A DNA stretch of 64,000 nucleotides from Halosimplex salinum (GTDB lineage: Archaea > Halobacteriota > Halobacteria > Halobacteriales > Haloarculaceae). Positions 17,755 to 26,396 of this stretch are shown in pieces; within the stretch, counting starts at the first letter, position 1, and each line of letters begins with the position of its first letter. The notes beneath the pieces are model-generated. The model saw nothing but the letters and a program-made list of their open reading frames with translations, was not told the DNA's origin and did no database searches. The DNA lies in the NCBI RefSeq assembly GCF_003730195.1, contig NZ_QWGG01000002.1, forward strand, positions 434,001-498,000. Reading direction: 5' to 3'. The translations under genes and the position numbers were made by a program.

Positions 17755-18401
17755 ACGCGCTCCTCCATGCGTTCGGCGACGGCGCGGAGCCGTCTGGCCT
17801 CGGCCAGCACCGCCGTCATGGCCTCCTCGTCGAGCGCGCCGACGGCCGGGTCCGGTCGCTCGTCGTCGCCGTCCCCGTCACGCTCGCCGGCCGCGCGGAC
17901 CTGTTCCTGCAGGCGGTCGCGGAACGATTCCGGGTCGTCGAGGTCGCTGATCGAGAGGTCCGCACCGCCGCTGCCGGCGGTGGAGATGGACACCGTTCCG
18001 TAGTCGAAGAGGTTGCCCGTGACGTCCTTGCGAAGCGTCGTGTTCTGGACGCGGTCGACGCCCACGCTGGTCACGGTCTCCGAGAGGATCCCCGTCTTCC
18101 GGTATATCCGCCGGTTCGTCAGTACGTAGTCGGTGTGCTGGACGCGGAGGTAGGCGACGGCGACGTTCCAGAGCGCCGAGAGGGCGACGATCCCGGCGAC
18201 GGCCCAGACGGCGACGACGCCGTACTCGCCGCCGGCCCCGACCGCGTCGAGCCGCGGCGCCAGCGCGGCGCCGGCGACGGCGATCGCGACCAGCACGAAC
18301 GCCCCCGCGGCGGTGCCGACGATACGCCAGACTCGCGGCTGTCCGATCCAGACGACGTCCTCGCCCGGATCGAGCGAGAGCCAGTCGTGTTCGGCTGTCA
18401 T
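17751..18401 (-). CDS. PH-domain (bPH2/YdbS-type) membrane protein, upstream partner
   Basis: About 216 residues with the same order as its neighbour: LSLDPGEDVVWIGQP, two membrane helices, then a PH domain (VQHTDYVLTNRRIYRKTGIL... VGVDRVQNTTL... YGTVSISTAG). It starts at ATG 18401 and overlaps the next gene by ATGA. The tail is an acidic linker plus a short helix rich in Arg and Glu. Confidence 0.82.
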   Translation of the reverse strand: MTAEHDWLSLDPGEDVVWIGQPRVWRIVGTAAGAFVLVAIAVAGAALAPRLDAVGAGGEYGVVAVWAVAGIVALSALWNVAVAYLRVQHTDYVLTNRRIYRKTGILSETVTSVGVDRVQNTTLRKDVTGNLFDYGTVSISTAGSGGADLSISDLDDPESFRDRLQEQVRAAGERDGDGDDERPDPAVGALDEEAMTAVLAEARRLRAVAERMEERV

Positions 18402-18458
18402 ATCACGTGGGTGGTACTGTCGGAGAGATAAATCCACGGGACTGGCCCGGTCCTCCCC

Positions 18459-19685
18459 TCAGATGTCGAGCCGGCCGGCGGTGAACGACAGGTCCACCTC
18501 GATGCCGTCGACGGTCACGGTCGCGGAGAGGCGGGTCTGCTTCCCGCGGAGGTCGCGGAGGCCGTCGCCGCTCGGCGGTTCGCGCGAGACAGCGACCGAC
18601 CCGTCGTCGCCGGTACTGACGCCGACGTACAGCGATTCGCCCGGTTCGAGCGGGTCGTCGAGCGTGACCGTCCGCGTCGTGCGGTTGTGCCGGAACTCGA
18701 ACTCGGTGCCCGCGGGGACGGCGGAGCCGCCCGTCATCGTCACGTTGAGCGCGGTGCCGTCGGACGTCTTCTCGACGACGCCGCGGGGCACGGTGTCGAA
18801 CCACGACGGTCGCGGGACCGCGTCGACGCCCCACTCGTAGTCGTAGTCGTAGGCCTCCGCGACGGACTCGTTCTCGCCGACCTCGCCGCTGAGGCGGTGG
18901 ATCCGCCCCTCCTCGTCGACGAGTATCGTCCCGGTGTAGTGGTCGAGCGACGACCCGGCGTTTCGCGCGCCCGTCATCCGCAGTTCGTGGAGCGTCCGCC
19001 CCTCGCTGTCCGTGGTCCCGGCCCACTCGTAGTTACCAGTCCCCAGTCGGATGGCGAGCGCGAACGTGACCGTCCCCGTGGGGTCGCCGAACCCGGTCGT
19101 CGTGTTGTGCGTGGCGTCCATCTCGTAGGGCGCGCCGAAGTACGTCCGGTTGGTCACGCTGACGCCGTCGCTGAACCAGGTCACTCCCTCGTCGGTCCGC
19201 TCGTAGCTCGTCCCGTCGGCGTGGTACAGCACACGCGTGTCGTTGCCGTTGCGGTGGTCAAGCCGCCAGCCCGAGGCGTTCAGCGCCGCCGCGTGGGCGG
19301 TGAACACACCCGTCTCGTTGACCGTGCCGTCGTCGCGGACGCCCGGCGGCAGCGACTGCCCCTCGCCGGGCGTCGGGAGCGACTCGGGCGTCGCCGTCGG
19401 TTCCGGCGTCGCCGTCGGCTCGCTCGTCGCCGTCGCGTCTGTCGGTTCGGCCGTCGCTGTCGCGTCTGTCGATCCGTCCGTCCCCGTCGCGTCCGTCGGT
19501 TCGGTCGTCGCCGCCGACTCGTCGGTCGGCGCCGCGGTCTGATCCGGTGCGTCGGCCGCGGTCGGCGTCGGCGAATCGGTCGCCCCGTCCGCGCCCGGTG
19601 TCGCGGTCCCACCGGCGAGCGTCCCACAGCCGGACAGCACCACCAGCGCCGCAACGATCAGTGTCGTCCCCCAGTCACGTCGCAT
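18459..19685 (-). CDS. Uncharacterised haloarchaeal lipoprotein with Thr/Pro-rich tether
   Basis: About 408 residues. The signal and lipobox (VVLSGCG) are followed by a roughly 100-residue tether of TDAT/TAEPTD/TATPEP repeats. The middle domain begins SLPPGVRDDGTVNETGVFTAH and matches the lipoprotein at 10266-11036. A C-terminal domain of about 90 residues (TMTGGSAVPAGTEFEFRHN) is extra. ATG 19685 is chosen because the signal peptide begins there. It faces the sensor kinase gene divergently. The function is unknown, though its extracellular location is clear. Confidence 0.78.
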   Translation of the reverse strand: MRRDWGTTLIVAALVVLSGCGTLAGGTATPGADGATDSPTPTAADAPDQTAAPTDESAATTEPTDATGTDGSTDATATAEPTDATATSEPTATPEPTATPESLPTPGEGQSLPPGVRDDGTVNETGVFTAHAAALNASGWRLDHRNGNDTRVLYHADGTSYERTDEGVTWFSDGVSVTNRTYFGAPYEMDATHNTTTGFGDPTGTVTFALAIRLGTGNYEWAGTTDSEGRTLHELRMTGARNAGSSLDHYTGTILVDEEGRIHRLSGEVGENESVAEAYDYDYEWGVDAVPRPSWFDTVPRGVVEKTSDGTALNVTMTGGSAVPAGTEFEFRHNRTTRTVTLDDPLEPGESLYVGVSTGDDGSVAVSREPPSGDGLRDLRGKQTRLSATVTVDGIEVDLSFTAGRLDI

Positions 19686-19827
19686 ACACCGAGTCGGTGA
19701 CCGGGCCCGTATAGGCGCTTTCGGTTCTCCGCGAGCCCGCGGCCCCGCTACCGCCGTTCCTCCCGTTCGCTCCCGCTTCCGGGACTCACCGAACGGCGGG
19801 ATCACGGTCCTCACCGTCTGGCGTCAC

Positions 19828-19835
19828 TTTTATCG
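19828..19835 (+). promoter_or_regulatory. TATA-type promoter of the double kinase operon
   Basis: TTTTATCG lies about 27 bases before the GTG at 19859, not before the kinase ATG at 19918. The message should therefore begin at the small leader ORF. Confidence 0.5.
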
Positions 19836-19858
19836 CGAGTCCCCCGCTACGCGCGGTC

Positions 19859-19921
19859 GTGTCACTCTCCGAACCTGACCGCCCGTCGCTCGCCGTCCAC
19901 GAGTCGGTCTCCCGACGATGA
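19859..19921 (+). CDS. Putative 20-codon leader ORF overlapping the kinase start
   Basis: A GTG-started frame of 20 codons (VSLSEPDRPSLAVHESVSRR) begins where a leaderless transcript is predicted to start. Its TGA overlaps the kinase ATG as ATGA. This could couple translation of the kinase to a leader peptide. There is no ribosome-binding site in front of the kinase ATG, which makes coupling more likely. No homology is claimed. Confidence 0.4.
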   Translation: MSLSEPDRPSLAVHESVSRR

Positions 19922-22900
19922 CCGGGCGGGACCCGCTCGTCGACTGGGACGGTCTCGGCCCCGATTCGCCCCACGGCGCGGTCGCGGAGGCGGTCGAACC
20001 GGACGACGGCCTCGCCGTCCTGGTCCGTGACGGGCGGGTCGTCCGCGCGACAGACGGGTTCGACGCGTCGCTCTCGCTCGACCCGGCCGTCGCCGCCGGA
20101 GAGCGCGATTTCTACGACGCGCTCGCGGCGGTCGGCGACGACGCGGGCGCGACTGCGGTCCGGGCGGCGGCCGCCGAGGAGGAGGCGGTCGAGACGACCC
20201 TCACGGTGGGGACGGGCGAGGACGCGCGCGTCTTCCGGCACGTCGGAGTCCCGCTGCCGTCCGACGCGCCTGGCGACCGGGTCGAGTGTTTCGAGGACGG
20301 AACCGGCGAGCGAGCGCGGGCCGATTGTCTCGCCGCGTTCGAACGGCTGGCCGAGCACGCGCGGGACGGGCTGTTCGCGACGGACGACGACGGACGGCTC
20401 GTCTACTGTAACGAGTCGTTCGCGTCACGGCTCCGCGCGGACCGGTGTGACCTTCGCGGTGCCCCGGCGAGCGCGCTCGTCGTCGCGGCGGACCAGGCGG
20501 CCTGGACGGCGGCCGTCGACGCCTGTGGACCCGGCGACGAGGAGACTCTGACCGTCGACTTCCGGCGGGTCGGGCGAAGCGTCCGACTGACGGTCCACCT
20601 GACCGGGCGGCCGGAGGGAGGCGTTCTCGCGGCCGTTCGCCGCCCGGACGGCTGCGAGGCGGAGCGCGCGCGGCGCGTCGAGCAGTACCGGACGCTCGTC
20701 GAGAGCGCGCCGGACCCGATGTGGGTGCTCGACGGCGACGACCGGATCGAGCTCTGCAACGAGGCGATGGCGTCGTTCCTGGGCGGGTCTGCCGAAGCGC
20801 TCGAAGGACAGGCGGTGGCCGACGTCGTGCCGGCCGAGGCGGCGTCGCGGGTCGCCGAGGCGCTCTCGGTCGTCCGCGGGCGCGACCGGCGGCGATGGAA
20901 CGACACGGAGCTGACGCTCCCGAACGCCGGCGGCGAGCCCCGCGACTTCGAGGCGACGTTCGGCCCCGTCCGCCGGGACGGTGCGGTGGTCGGCACCGTC
21001 GGCACGTTCCGGGACGTCACCGAGCGCGAGCGCCGCGCGACCGAACTCCGGCACCTTCAGGCGGTGCTGGGCGGCGTCGTCCGCCACGACGTCGGCCGGA
21101 GCGCCCACGAGATACGCGACCTCGCCGAGCGATTGGTCGCCCGTCTCGACGGGGAGCGAACGGCCCTCGCCGAGGCGATAGCGGAACGGGCCGACGCGCT
21201 GGCCGCGCTGGCCGCGAAGACGGCCGCCGTCGAACGACTCGTCGAGGCCGACCCCGAACCGAGCGCGACCGACCTGGCGGCGCTCGTCGACCGGGGTATC
21301 GAGGCCGTCGGCGACGGTGCGGGTGAGGGGACCGTCGAACTGGACGCCGGCACTGACGCCGACACTGACGCCGACACGCACGCGGACGTGGAGGTGGACG
21401 TGCCGTCGGTCGGCGTTCGGGCGGTCCCGGCGCTCGACCTCGCGGTCGAGAACCTCGTCGAGAACGCGCTCGTCCACGCGGGCGAGTTGCCGACGGTGAC
21501 GGTCACCGCGACGGTGGACGACCGGGACGTGACGCTCACCGTCGCCGACGACGGCCCCGGCATCGAGTCGTCGGAGCTCGCGGCGCTCGAACGCGGCGCG
21601 GAGACGACGCTCGAACACGGGAGCGGCGTCGGTCTCTGGCTGGTGGACTGGGCCGTCTCGAAGTCCGGCGGCGACCTCGCCTTCGAGACCGACGGCGGGA
21701 CGCGCGCGTCGATCCGACTCGACCGCGCCGACGCGGCCCGTCCCGAGGCCCCGGTGGAATCCCGGGAGAGCGACGTGCACCTCCTGCACGTCGACGCCGA
21801 CAGGATGGCGACCGCCCGGATCCGGGACGCCGCGACCGCCGTCGACCACGCCGTGGCCGTCGAGCGGACCGCCGACGTCGCGACCGCGGTCGACGCGCTC
21901 TCGACCGGACGGGTCGACTGCCTCGTCACCGAGCGGCCCGACGACGGCGACTGGAGCCGGCTCGACGACGCCGCCGCCGCGGCCGGCGTCCCGGTCGTCT
22001 GCTACACGGCCGCCGCGCACACGGCCTTCGACGAGGACCGACTGACCGCCGTCGACAGCCTCGTCGAGAAGGGCACCGGGAGCGAGCCCGCGACCCTCCT
22101 CCTCGAGAAGGTCCTCGCGGTCGCGGGCGTCGACGGCACCGAGCGGACCGACCGCGACGACGACCGCCGGAGCCGGGCGGCGACTGTCGCCGACGGCGAG
22201 ACGGACACGGACGCCGAAGCGGGGGAGACGGCAGCCGGCACTGTGAGGGCTGTCGACGACGACCCGAGCGGAGTCGACGCGGGCGCGACCGAACGGGCCG
22301 ACGCCGGGACTGCCGTCCGGCTCGCCGACGAGAACGACTGCTGGGAGCGAGTGCCCGACGGCCATCCGGGGTTCGAGGGGCTGCCCGAGGCTATCACGGA
22401 CGGCGTGGGCGGTGCGGACGGTGCGGACGGCGTGGACGGCGCGGGTGGTGCGGACGGCGTGGACGGTGCGGACGGCGCGGGCGGTGCGGACGGCGTGGAC
22501 GGCGCGGGTAGTGCGGTCGCGCCGGTTCGAGTCGGCGACGACGGGGAGCGTCGATGGTTCGGCTACTGGGAGCGGGACCTCGGTGGTGGACTCCGCGTCG
22601 CGTGCAGTCGCGACCTGACGTCGGTCGTCGAGCGCGAGCGCCGGCTGGCGCTGCTGTCGGCGCTGGTCGACCACGCTCGCGACGCGGTGTCGGTCGTCGA
22701 CGCGAACGGCGAGGTGGTGTATCACAACGCGGCGTTCGCCGACCTGCTGGGGGACGAGGACATGACCGGGACGCACGCGGCGACGTACATGGCGGCGGGC
22801 GAACTCGAGAAGGGGCAGCTGGCGGTCCAGCGCCTGCTGGCGACGCCGGAACTCGACAGCGAGGTGCTCGACCTGACGTTCGAGACGGTCGACGGCGAGA

Positions 22901-24165
22901 CGGTGACGCTCGCCGTCCACTTCGCCGTCCGCCGAGCGAACGGCGAGTACGGCGGTGTCGTCAACGTCGCGCGCGAGGACACCGGGGCGACGGCCGACGA
23001 GCGCGGCGTCGAACGCTACCGGACGCTCGTCGAGAGCGCCGGCGACCCGATGTTCGTCCTCGACGCCGACGGGGCGGTCGTGCTCGTCAACGAGGCGCTC
23101 GAACGACTGCTGGGCCGCCCCCGGGCCGCGCTCCGCGGCGTCGCCGTCGGGGACCTCTTCCCCGACGAACGCGGCGACGAGGGCGGTGCGGCCGTCGAGC
23201 GCTGGCTCACCGAGGACGGCGACGGCACCTTCGAGGCGTGGGTTCGCGGTGCCGACGGCGAGCGACACCGATACGAGGTCACCGCGGCCGAGCCCGCGAC
23301 CTTCGACGGGACGGTGTGTACCTGTCGGGAGGTGACCGAGCGCGAGCGCCGGACCGAGGAGCTCGCGCTGCTCGAACAGGTGCTCGGGCGGGTCCTCCGG
23401 CACAACCTGCGCAACGAACTCACGCTCGTCGCGGGCCACGCACAGCTGATCGCCGACGCGGCCGACGAGGAGGTCGCGACGCTGGCGCGGTCGGTCCGCA
23501 GGCTGTGCGACGACCTCGCGGCGACGGCCGCGAACGCGCGAGCGGTCGAACAGGCGGTCGAACGGCGACGCGAGAGCCGGTCCCAGTCGCTGGCGCATGT
23601 CGTCGACGCCGCCGTCGAGACGGTCGAACACCGCCACGAGCGGGTGACCGTGACGAGCGACGTTCCCGGCGACCTGACCGTGACCGTCCCCGAACCGTTC
23701 GCCACCGCGGTCGAGGCGCTCGTCGCCGCGCTCGGTCGGCGCAGCGACGCGGACGACCCGCGGGTCCGCGTCGACGCGAGCGTGACGGGCGGTCGTGTGG
23801 AACTTCGGGCGTCGATCCCCGCCGACCACGCGAGCGGCGCGGCGCTCGACCCGTTCGCCGCCGACCCCGACACGGTGCTCGAACGCCACCGCGACGCCGG
23901 GATCTGGCTGTTCGCGTGGGTGCTCGACGGGTCGGACGCGCGAGTTCACCGCGACTGGACCGGCGACCGCCGTGCAGTGGTCGTCGACCTCCCGGTCGCC
24001 GATACCGACGCTGACGCTGACGCCGATGCCGACACCGACGCTGACACTGATGCTGACGCTGACGCCGATGCCGACACCGACGCTGACACTGATGCTGACG
24101 CTGACGCCGATGCCGACAATGACGCCGACACCGACGCTGACGCCGGCTCGCCCGACGAACAGTAA
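19918..24165 (+). CDS. Giant cytoplasmic multi-PAS double sensor histidine kinase
   Basis: A 1415-residue soluble signalling protein. Order: PAS-like regions at about 1-120, 135-240 and 255-370; kinase module 1 with His390 in an atypical H-box (VVRHDVGRSAHEI) and a complete ATPase (N-box from 511, DDGPGI 544-549, GSGVGL 568-573); a receiver-like region at about 615-740; a Gly-X-X stretch at 832-864; two PAS domains at about 890-1010 and 1025-1140; kinase module 2 with a canonical haloarchaeal H-box (LRHNLRNEL, His1162) but no recognisable N or G boxes. An Asp-Ala tail ends the protein (1362-1410). No membrane helix. The NHL gene follows after 31 bases. Confidence 0.85.
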   Translation: MTGRDPLVDWDGLGPDSPHGAVAEAVEPDDGLAVLVRDGRVVRATDGFDASLSLDPAVAAGERDFYDALAAVGDDAGATAVRAAAAEEEAVETTLTVGTGEDARVFRHVGVPLPSDAPGDRVECFEDGTGERARADCLAAFERLAEHARDGLFATDDDGRLVYCNESFASRLRADRCDLRGAPASALVVAADQAAWTAAVDACGPGDEETLTVDFRRVGRSVRLTVHLTGRPEGGVLAAVRRPDGCEAERARRVEQYRTLVESAPDPMWVLDGDDRIELCNEAMASFLGGSAEALEGQAVADVVPAEAASRVAEALSVVRGRDRRRWNDTELTLPNAGGEPRDFEATFGPVRRDGAVVGTVGTFRDVTERERRATELRHLQAVLGGVVRHDVGRSAHEIRDLAERLVARLDGERTALAEAIAERADALAALAAKTAAVERLVEADPEPSATDLAALVDRGIEAVGDGAGEGTVELDAGTDADTDADTHADVEVDVPSVGVRAVPALDLAVENLVENALVHAGELPTVTVTATVDDRDVTLTVADDGPGIESSELAALERGAETTLEHGSGVGLWLVDWAVSKSGGDLAFETDGGTRASIRLDRADAARPEAPVESRESDVHLLHVDADRMATARIRDAATAVDHAVAVERTADVATAVDALSTGRVDCLVTERPDDGDWSRLDDAAAAAGVPVVCYTAAAHTAFDEDRLTAVDSLVEKGTGSEPATLLLEKVLAVAGVDGTERTDRDDDRRSRAATVADGETDTDAEAGETAAGTVRAVDDDPSGVDAGATERADAGTAVRLADENDCWERVPDGHPGFEGLPEAITDGVGGADGADGVDGAGGADGVDGADGAGGADGVDGAGSAVAPVRVGDDGERRWFGYWERDLGGGLRVACSRDLTSVVERERRLALLSALVDHARDAVSVVDANGEVVYHNAAFADLLGDEDMTGTHAATYMAAGELEKGQLAVQRLLATPELDSEVLDLTFETVDGETVTLAVHFAVRRANGEYGGVVNVAREDTGATADERGVERYRTLVESAGDPMFVLDADGAVVLVNEALERLLGRPRAALRGVAVGDLFPDERGDEGGAAVERWLTEDGDGTFEAWVRGADGERHRYEVTAAEPATFDGTVCTCREVTERERRTEELALLEQVLGRVLRHNLRNELTLVAGHAQLIADAADEEVATLARSVRRLCDDLAATAANARAVEQAVERRRESRSQSLAHVVDAAVETVEHRHERVTVTSDVPGDLTVTVPEPFATAVEALVAALGRRSDADDPRVRVDASVTGGRVELRASIPADHASGAALDPFAADPDTVLERHRDAGIWLFAWVLDGSDARVHRDWTGDRRAVVVDLPVADTDADADADADTDADTDADADADADTDADTDADADADADNDADTDADAGSPDEQ
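22411..22509 (+). repeat. Gly-X-X triplet repeat inside the double kinase
   Basis: Eleven successive codon triplets encode Gly-(Ala/Val)-(Asp/Gly), residues 832-864, in DNA made of 9-base units. It forms a flexible linker between the receiver-like region and the downstream PAS domains. Copy number may vary between strains. Confidence 0.75.
24001..24147 (+). repeat. 42-bp tandem repeat encoding an Asp-Ala/Thr tail
   Basis: Two perfect 42-base units (24019-24060 and 24061-24102) with partial copies on both sides encode alternating Asp with Ala or Thr at the C-terminus of the kinase. About half of the tail residues are Asp. Confidence 0.85.
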
Positions 24166-24196
24166 CTGACAAGCAACTGGACGGTGATCGGTCCGT

Positions 24197-26308
24197 ATGG
24201 GTGGGTTCACGTTCCACGGGTCTTGCGGAGTGCGATCGACCGCCGAGTCGCCGGCGTTCCCGGCTCCGCTCGCCGACTGCGACCTGCGCCTCGCCTCTCC
24301 CGTCGGCGTCACGCAGGACTGCAGGGGTAACGTCTGGGTCGCCGACGCCGGGAACAGCCGCCTGGTCGTCGTCGACGACGCGCTCCAGCGCGTGCTCGGG
24401 CAGATCGGCGGCGCCGGCGACGCGTCCGGGTCGTTCGACCTGCCGCTCCGACTCACGCATCATCCGACCGAGGCCGCCGTCTTCGTGGCCGACACGGCGA
24501 ACGGCCGGGTCCAGCGACTCGACTACGAGTACGACGGGCCAGCGCCGCTCGTCACCGGCAATCGAGTGTTCGCGTCGGGCGACGACTTCCACCCGAACGG
24601 TGTGGTCGCCCACGAGTACTGGGACGGCGTCCGCGTCGTCGTCGCCGACGAGTTCTACCGCGAGGGCGACGACCTGCGGGGCCGCCTCGTCGTCTTCGAC
24701 GCCGAGGGAACCGAACTGCGCTCGATCCGGGCTATCGGCGAGGACGACTCCCACGGGCTGTACTGGCCCCAGGGGATCGACGTCGACGACGAGGGACGTC
24801 TCTACGTCGCCAACACCGGGCACGGCGTCCTGAACGACGGCCCGGCGGGCCCGTCGAAGCTCGCGACGGTCGTCCGCTGTGACCGGCACGGCGATCCGGT
24901 CCCGTTCGCGGGGCGCTCCGACGCGGTGCTGGCCGAACTGCCGATGCCCCGCGACGTGGCCGTCGTCGGGTCCGGGCGAGCGGCACAGATATTCGTCCCC
25001 GACGCGGCGACCGGCCGCGTCCACGTCTACACGAGCGTCGGTATCGAGGACGCCGTCGTCCCCGAGAACCACGAGGACCTGCGGGCCCGCGCGGCGCTCG
25101 AAGAGGGAGTCGGCCTCCCCCACGACGGCGACGAGCGGTCACAGCGGCGCTTCCGCGGGCCGGTCGGGATCCGACCGTTCGAGGGGCACTCGCTCCCCGA
25201 CAGCGACGCCGACGACCCGACGCTCGCGGTGCTCGTGTCGGAGGGGCTCGCCCAGCGCGTGGGCGCGTACGCCGTCGACATCCACTGGGAGACGGCCCGT
25301 CGGTTCGACGCTATCGGCGGCGCGGGCGGCGACCCCGGCCGCTTCTCCGTCCCGACCGGTTCGACGCTGGACGAAGGGGACGGGCCGCTGGCCGGCCGGG
25401 CGTTCGTCGCCGACGGCGCGAACGGTCGTCTCCAGCAGGTCGACCTCGGCGCGACGGCGGGGGACGACGCCGGCGGCCGCGACGGCGGCGCAGTGGCGCC
25501 CGTCGACCTCCCGGCCACGCGGTTCCCGTTCGGGCTGGCGTACTGGCGGGCCGGCGCGGGCGGCGACCGCCTGTTCGTCACCGACTACACCGCGCGCTAC
25601 CGGGAGGACGACGACAGCGACCAGATCCACGTCTACGCGGTCGACGACGCGAGCGATGCCGAGGGCGGGTGCGTCGACCTCTCGCTCGTGCACTCCTTCG
25701 GCACCTGGGGGCTGGGCGACGGCGAGGTCAAACTCCCGCGGGGCGTGGCGGTCGAGCCGGTCGGCGCCACGCGAGCGCGCGTCTTCGTCGCGGACTCGGG
25801 CAACGGCCGGGTCGGCGTCTGGGAGTACGACTGGGTGTCCGACGAGGCGGAGTCGCTCGGCGACCGCGGCGGCTTCGGCCACTTCGAGGGCGGGTTCTGG
25901 AACCCCTCGGACGTGGCGGTCGGCGACCGCGGCGTCTACGTCGCCGACGAGAACAACAACCGCCTCCAGCGTTTCGATGGGGAGGACTGGCACGCCGTGG
26001 GTTCCCCGGGCTACGGCTCCGGCCACGAGTTCCTCCTGCCCATCGCCGTCGACGCCCACGACGGCCACCTGTTCGTCCTCGACCTCGTCACGCGCGCTAT
26101 CGAGGTGTTCGCGGAGGACGCCGCCGCCCCCGGCGGACTGCGCCCCGTCGACTCGATCCGGGCGTTCGGCGGCGAGGCCGGCACGGGCGACCTCTGGCTC
26201 CCCTATCTACTCTCGGCTGGCGACGCCTCCGATGCGCCCGGGACGGACATCGTCGTCCCCGACTCGACGCTCCACGTCGCACAGCACTACACGTGGGACG
26301 GCGGGTGA
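24197..26308 (+). CDS. NHL-repeat beta-propeller protein
   Basis: A 703-residue protein with repeated NHL motifs (VADAGNSRLVVVD, VADTANGRVQRLD, VADSGNGRVGVWE, VADENNNRLQRFD), enough for two propeller-like units. No signal peptide, lipobox or membrane helix is visible, so it should be cytoplasmic, unlike many bacterial NHL proteins. It starts 31 bases after the double kinase on the same strand and is probably co-transcribed with it. It could be a scaffold or sensor for that pathway; no catalytic motif is visible. Confidence 0.85.
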   Translation: MGGFTFHGSCGVRSTAESPAFPAPLADCDLRLASPVGVTQDCRGNVWVADAGNSRLVVVDDALQRVLGQIGGAGDASGSFDLPLRLTHHPTEAAVFVADTANGRVQRLDYEYDGPAPLVTGNRVFASGDDFHPNGVVAHEYWDGVRVVVADEFYREGDDLRGRLVVFDAEGTELRSIRAIGEDDSHGLYWPQGIDVDDEGRLYVANTGHGVLNDGPAGPSKLATVVRCDRHGDPVPFAGRSDAVLAELPMPRDVAVVGSGRAAQIFVPDAATGRVHVYTSVGIEDAVVPENHEDLRARAALEEGVGLPHDGDERSQRRFRGPVGIRPFEGHSLPDSDADDPTLAVLVSEGLAQRVGAYAVDIHWETARRFDAIGGAGGDPGRFSVPTGSTLDEGDGPLAGRAFVADGANGRLQQVDLGATAGDDAGGRDGGAVAPVDLPATRFPFGLAYWRAGAGGDRLFVTDYTARYREDDDSDQIHVYAVDDASDAEGGCVDLSLVHSFGTWGLGDGEVKLPRGVAVEPVGATRARVFVADSGNGRVGVWEYDWVSDEAESLGDRGGFGHFEGGFWNPSDVAVGDRGVYVADENNNRLQRFDGEDWHAVGSPGYGSGHEFLLPIAVDAHDGHLFVLDLVTRAIEVFAEDAAAPGGLRPVDSIRAFGGEAGTGDLWLPYLLSAGDASDAPGTDIVVPDSTLHVAQHYTWDGG

Positions 26309-26396
26309 GCCGGTCGAGAGCGGTCCCGCCGGTCGCGGAGTCGGCGCGAAAAAACGGAGTAGATGTCGGTGCGTCCGTTAGGACACGAAACCCTCT

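Noticed and set aside
24001-24147. Repeats as a CRISPR array
   Set aside because: The units are contiguous 42-bp coding repeats without unique spacers and lie inside a gene.
20425-24456. A 1343-codon open frame antisense to the double kinase
   Set aside because: It mirrors the codon bias of the GC-rich kinase gene, has no domain and contains the complement of the kinase repeats. Such antisense frames are normal at this GC content.
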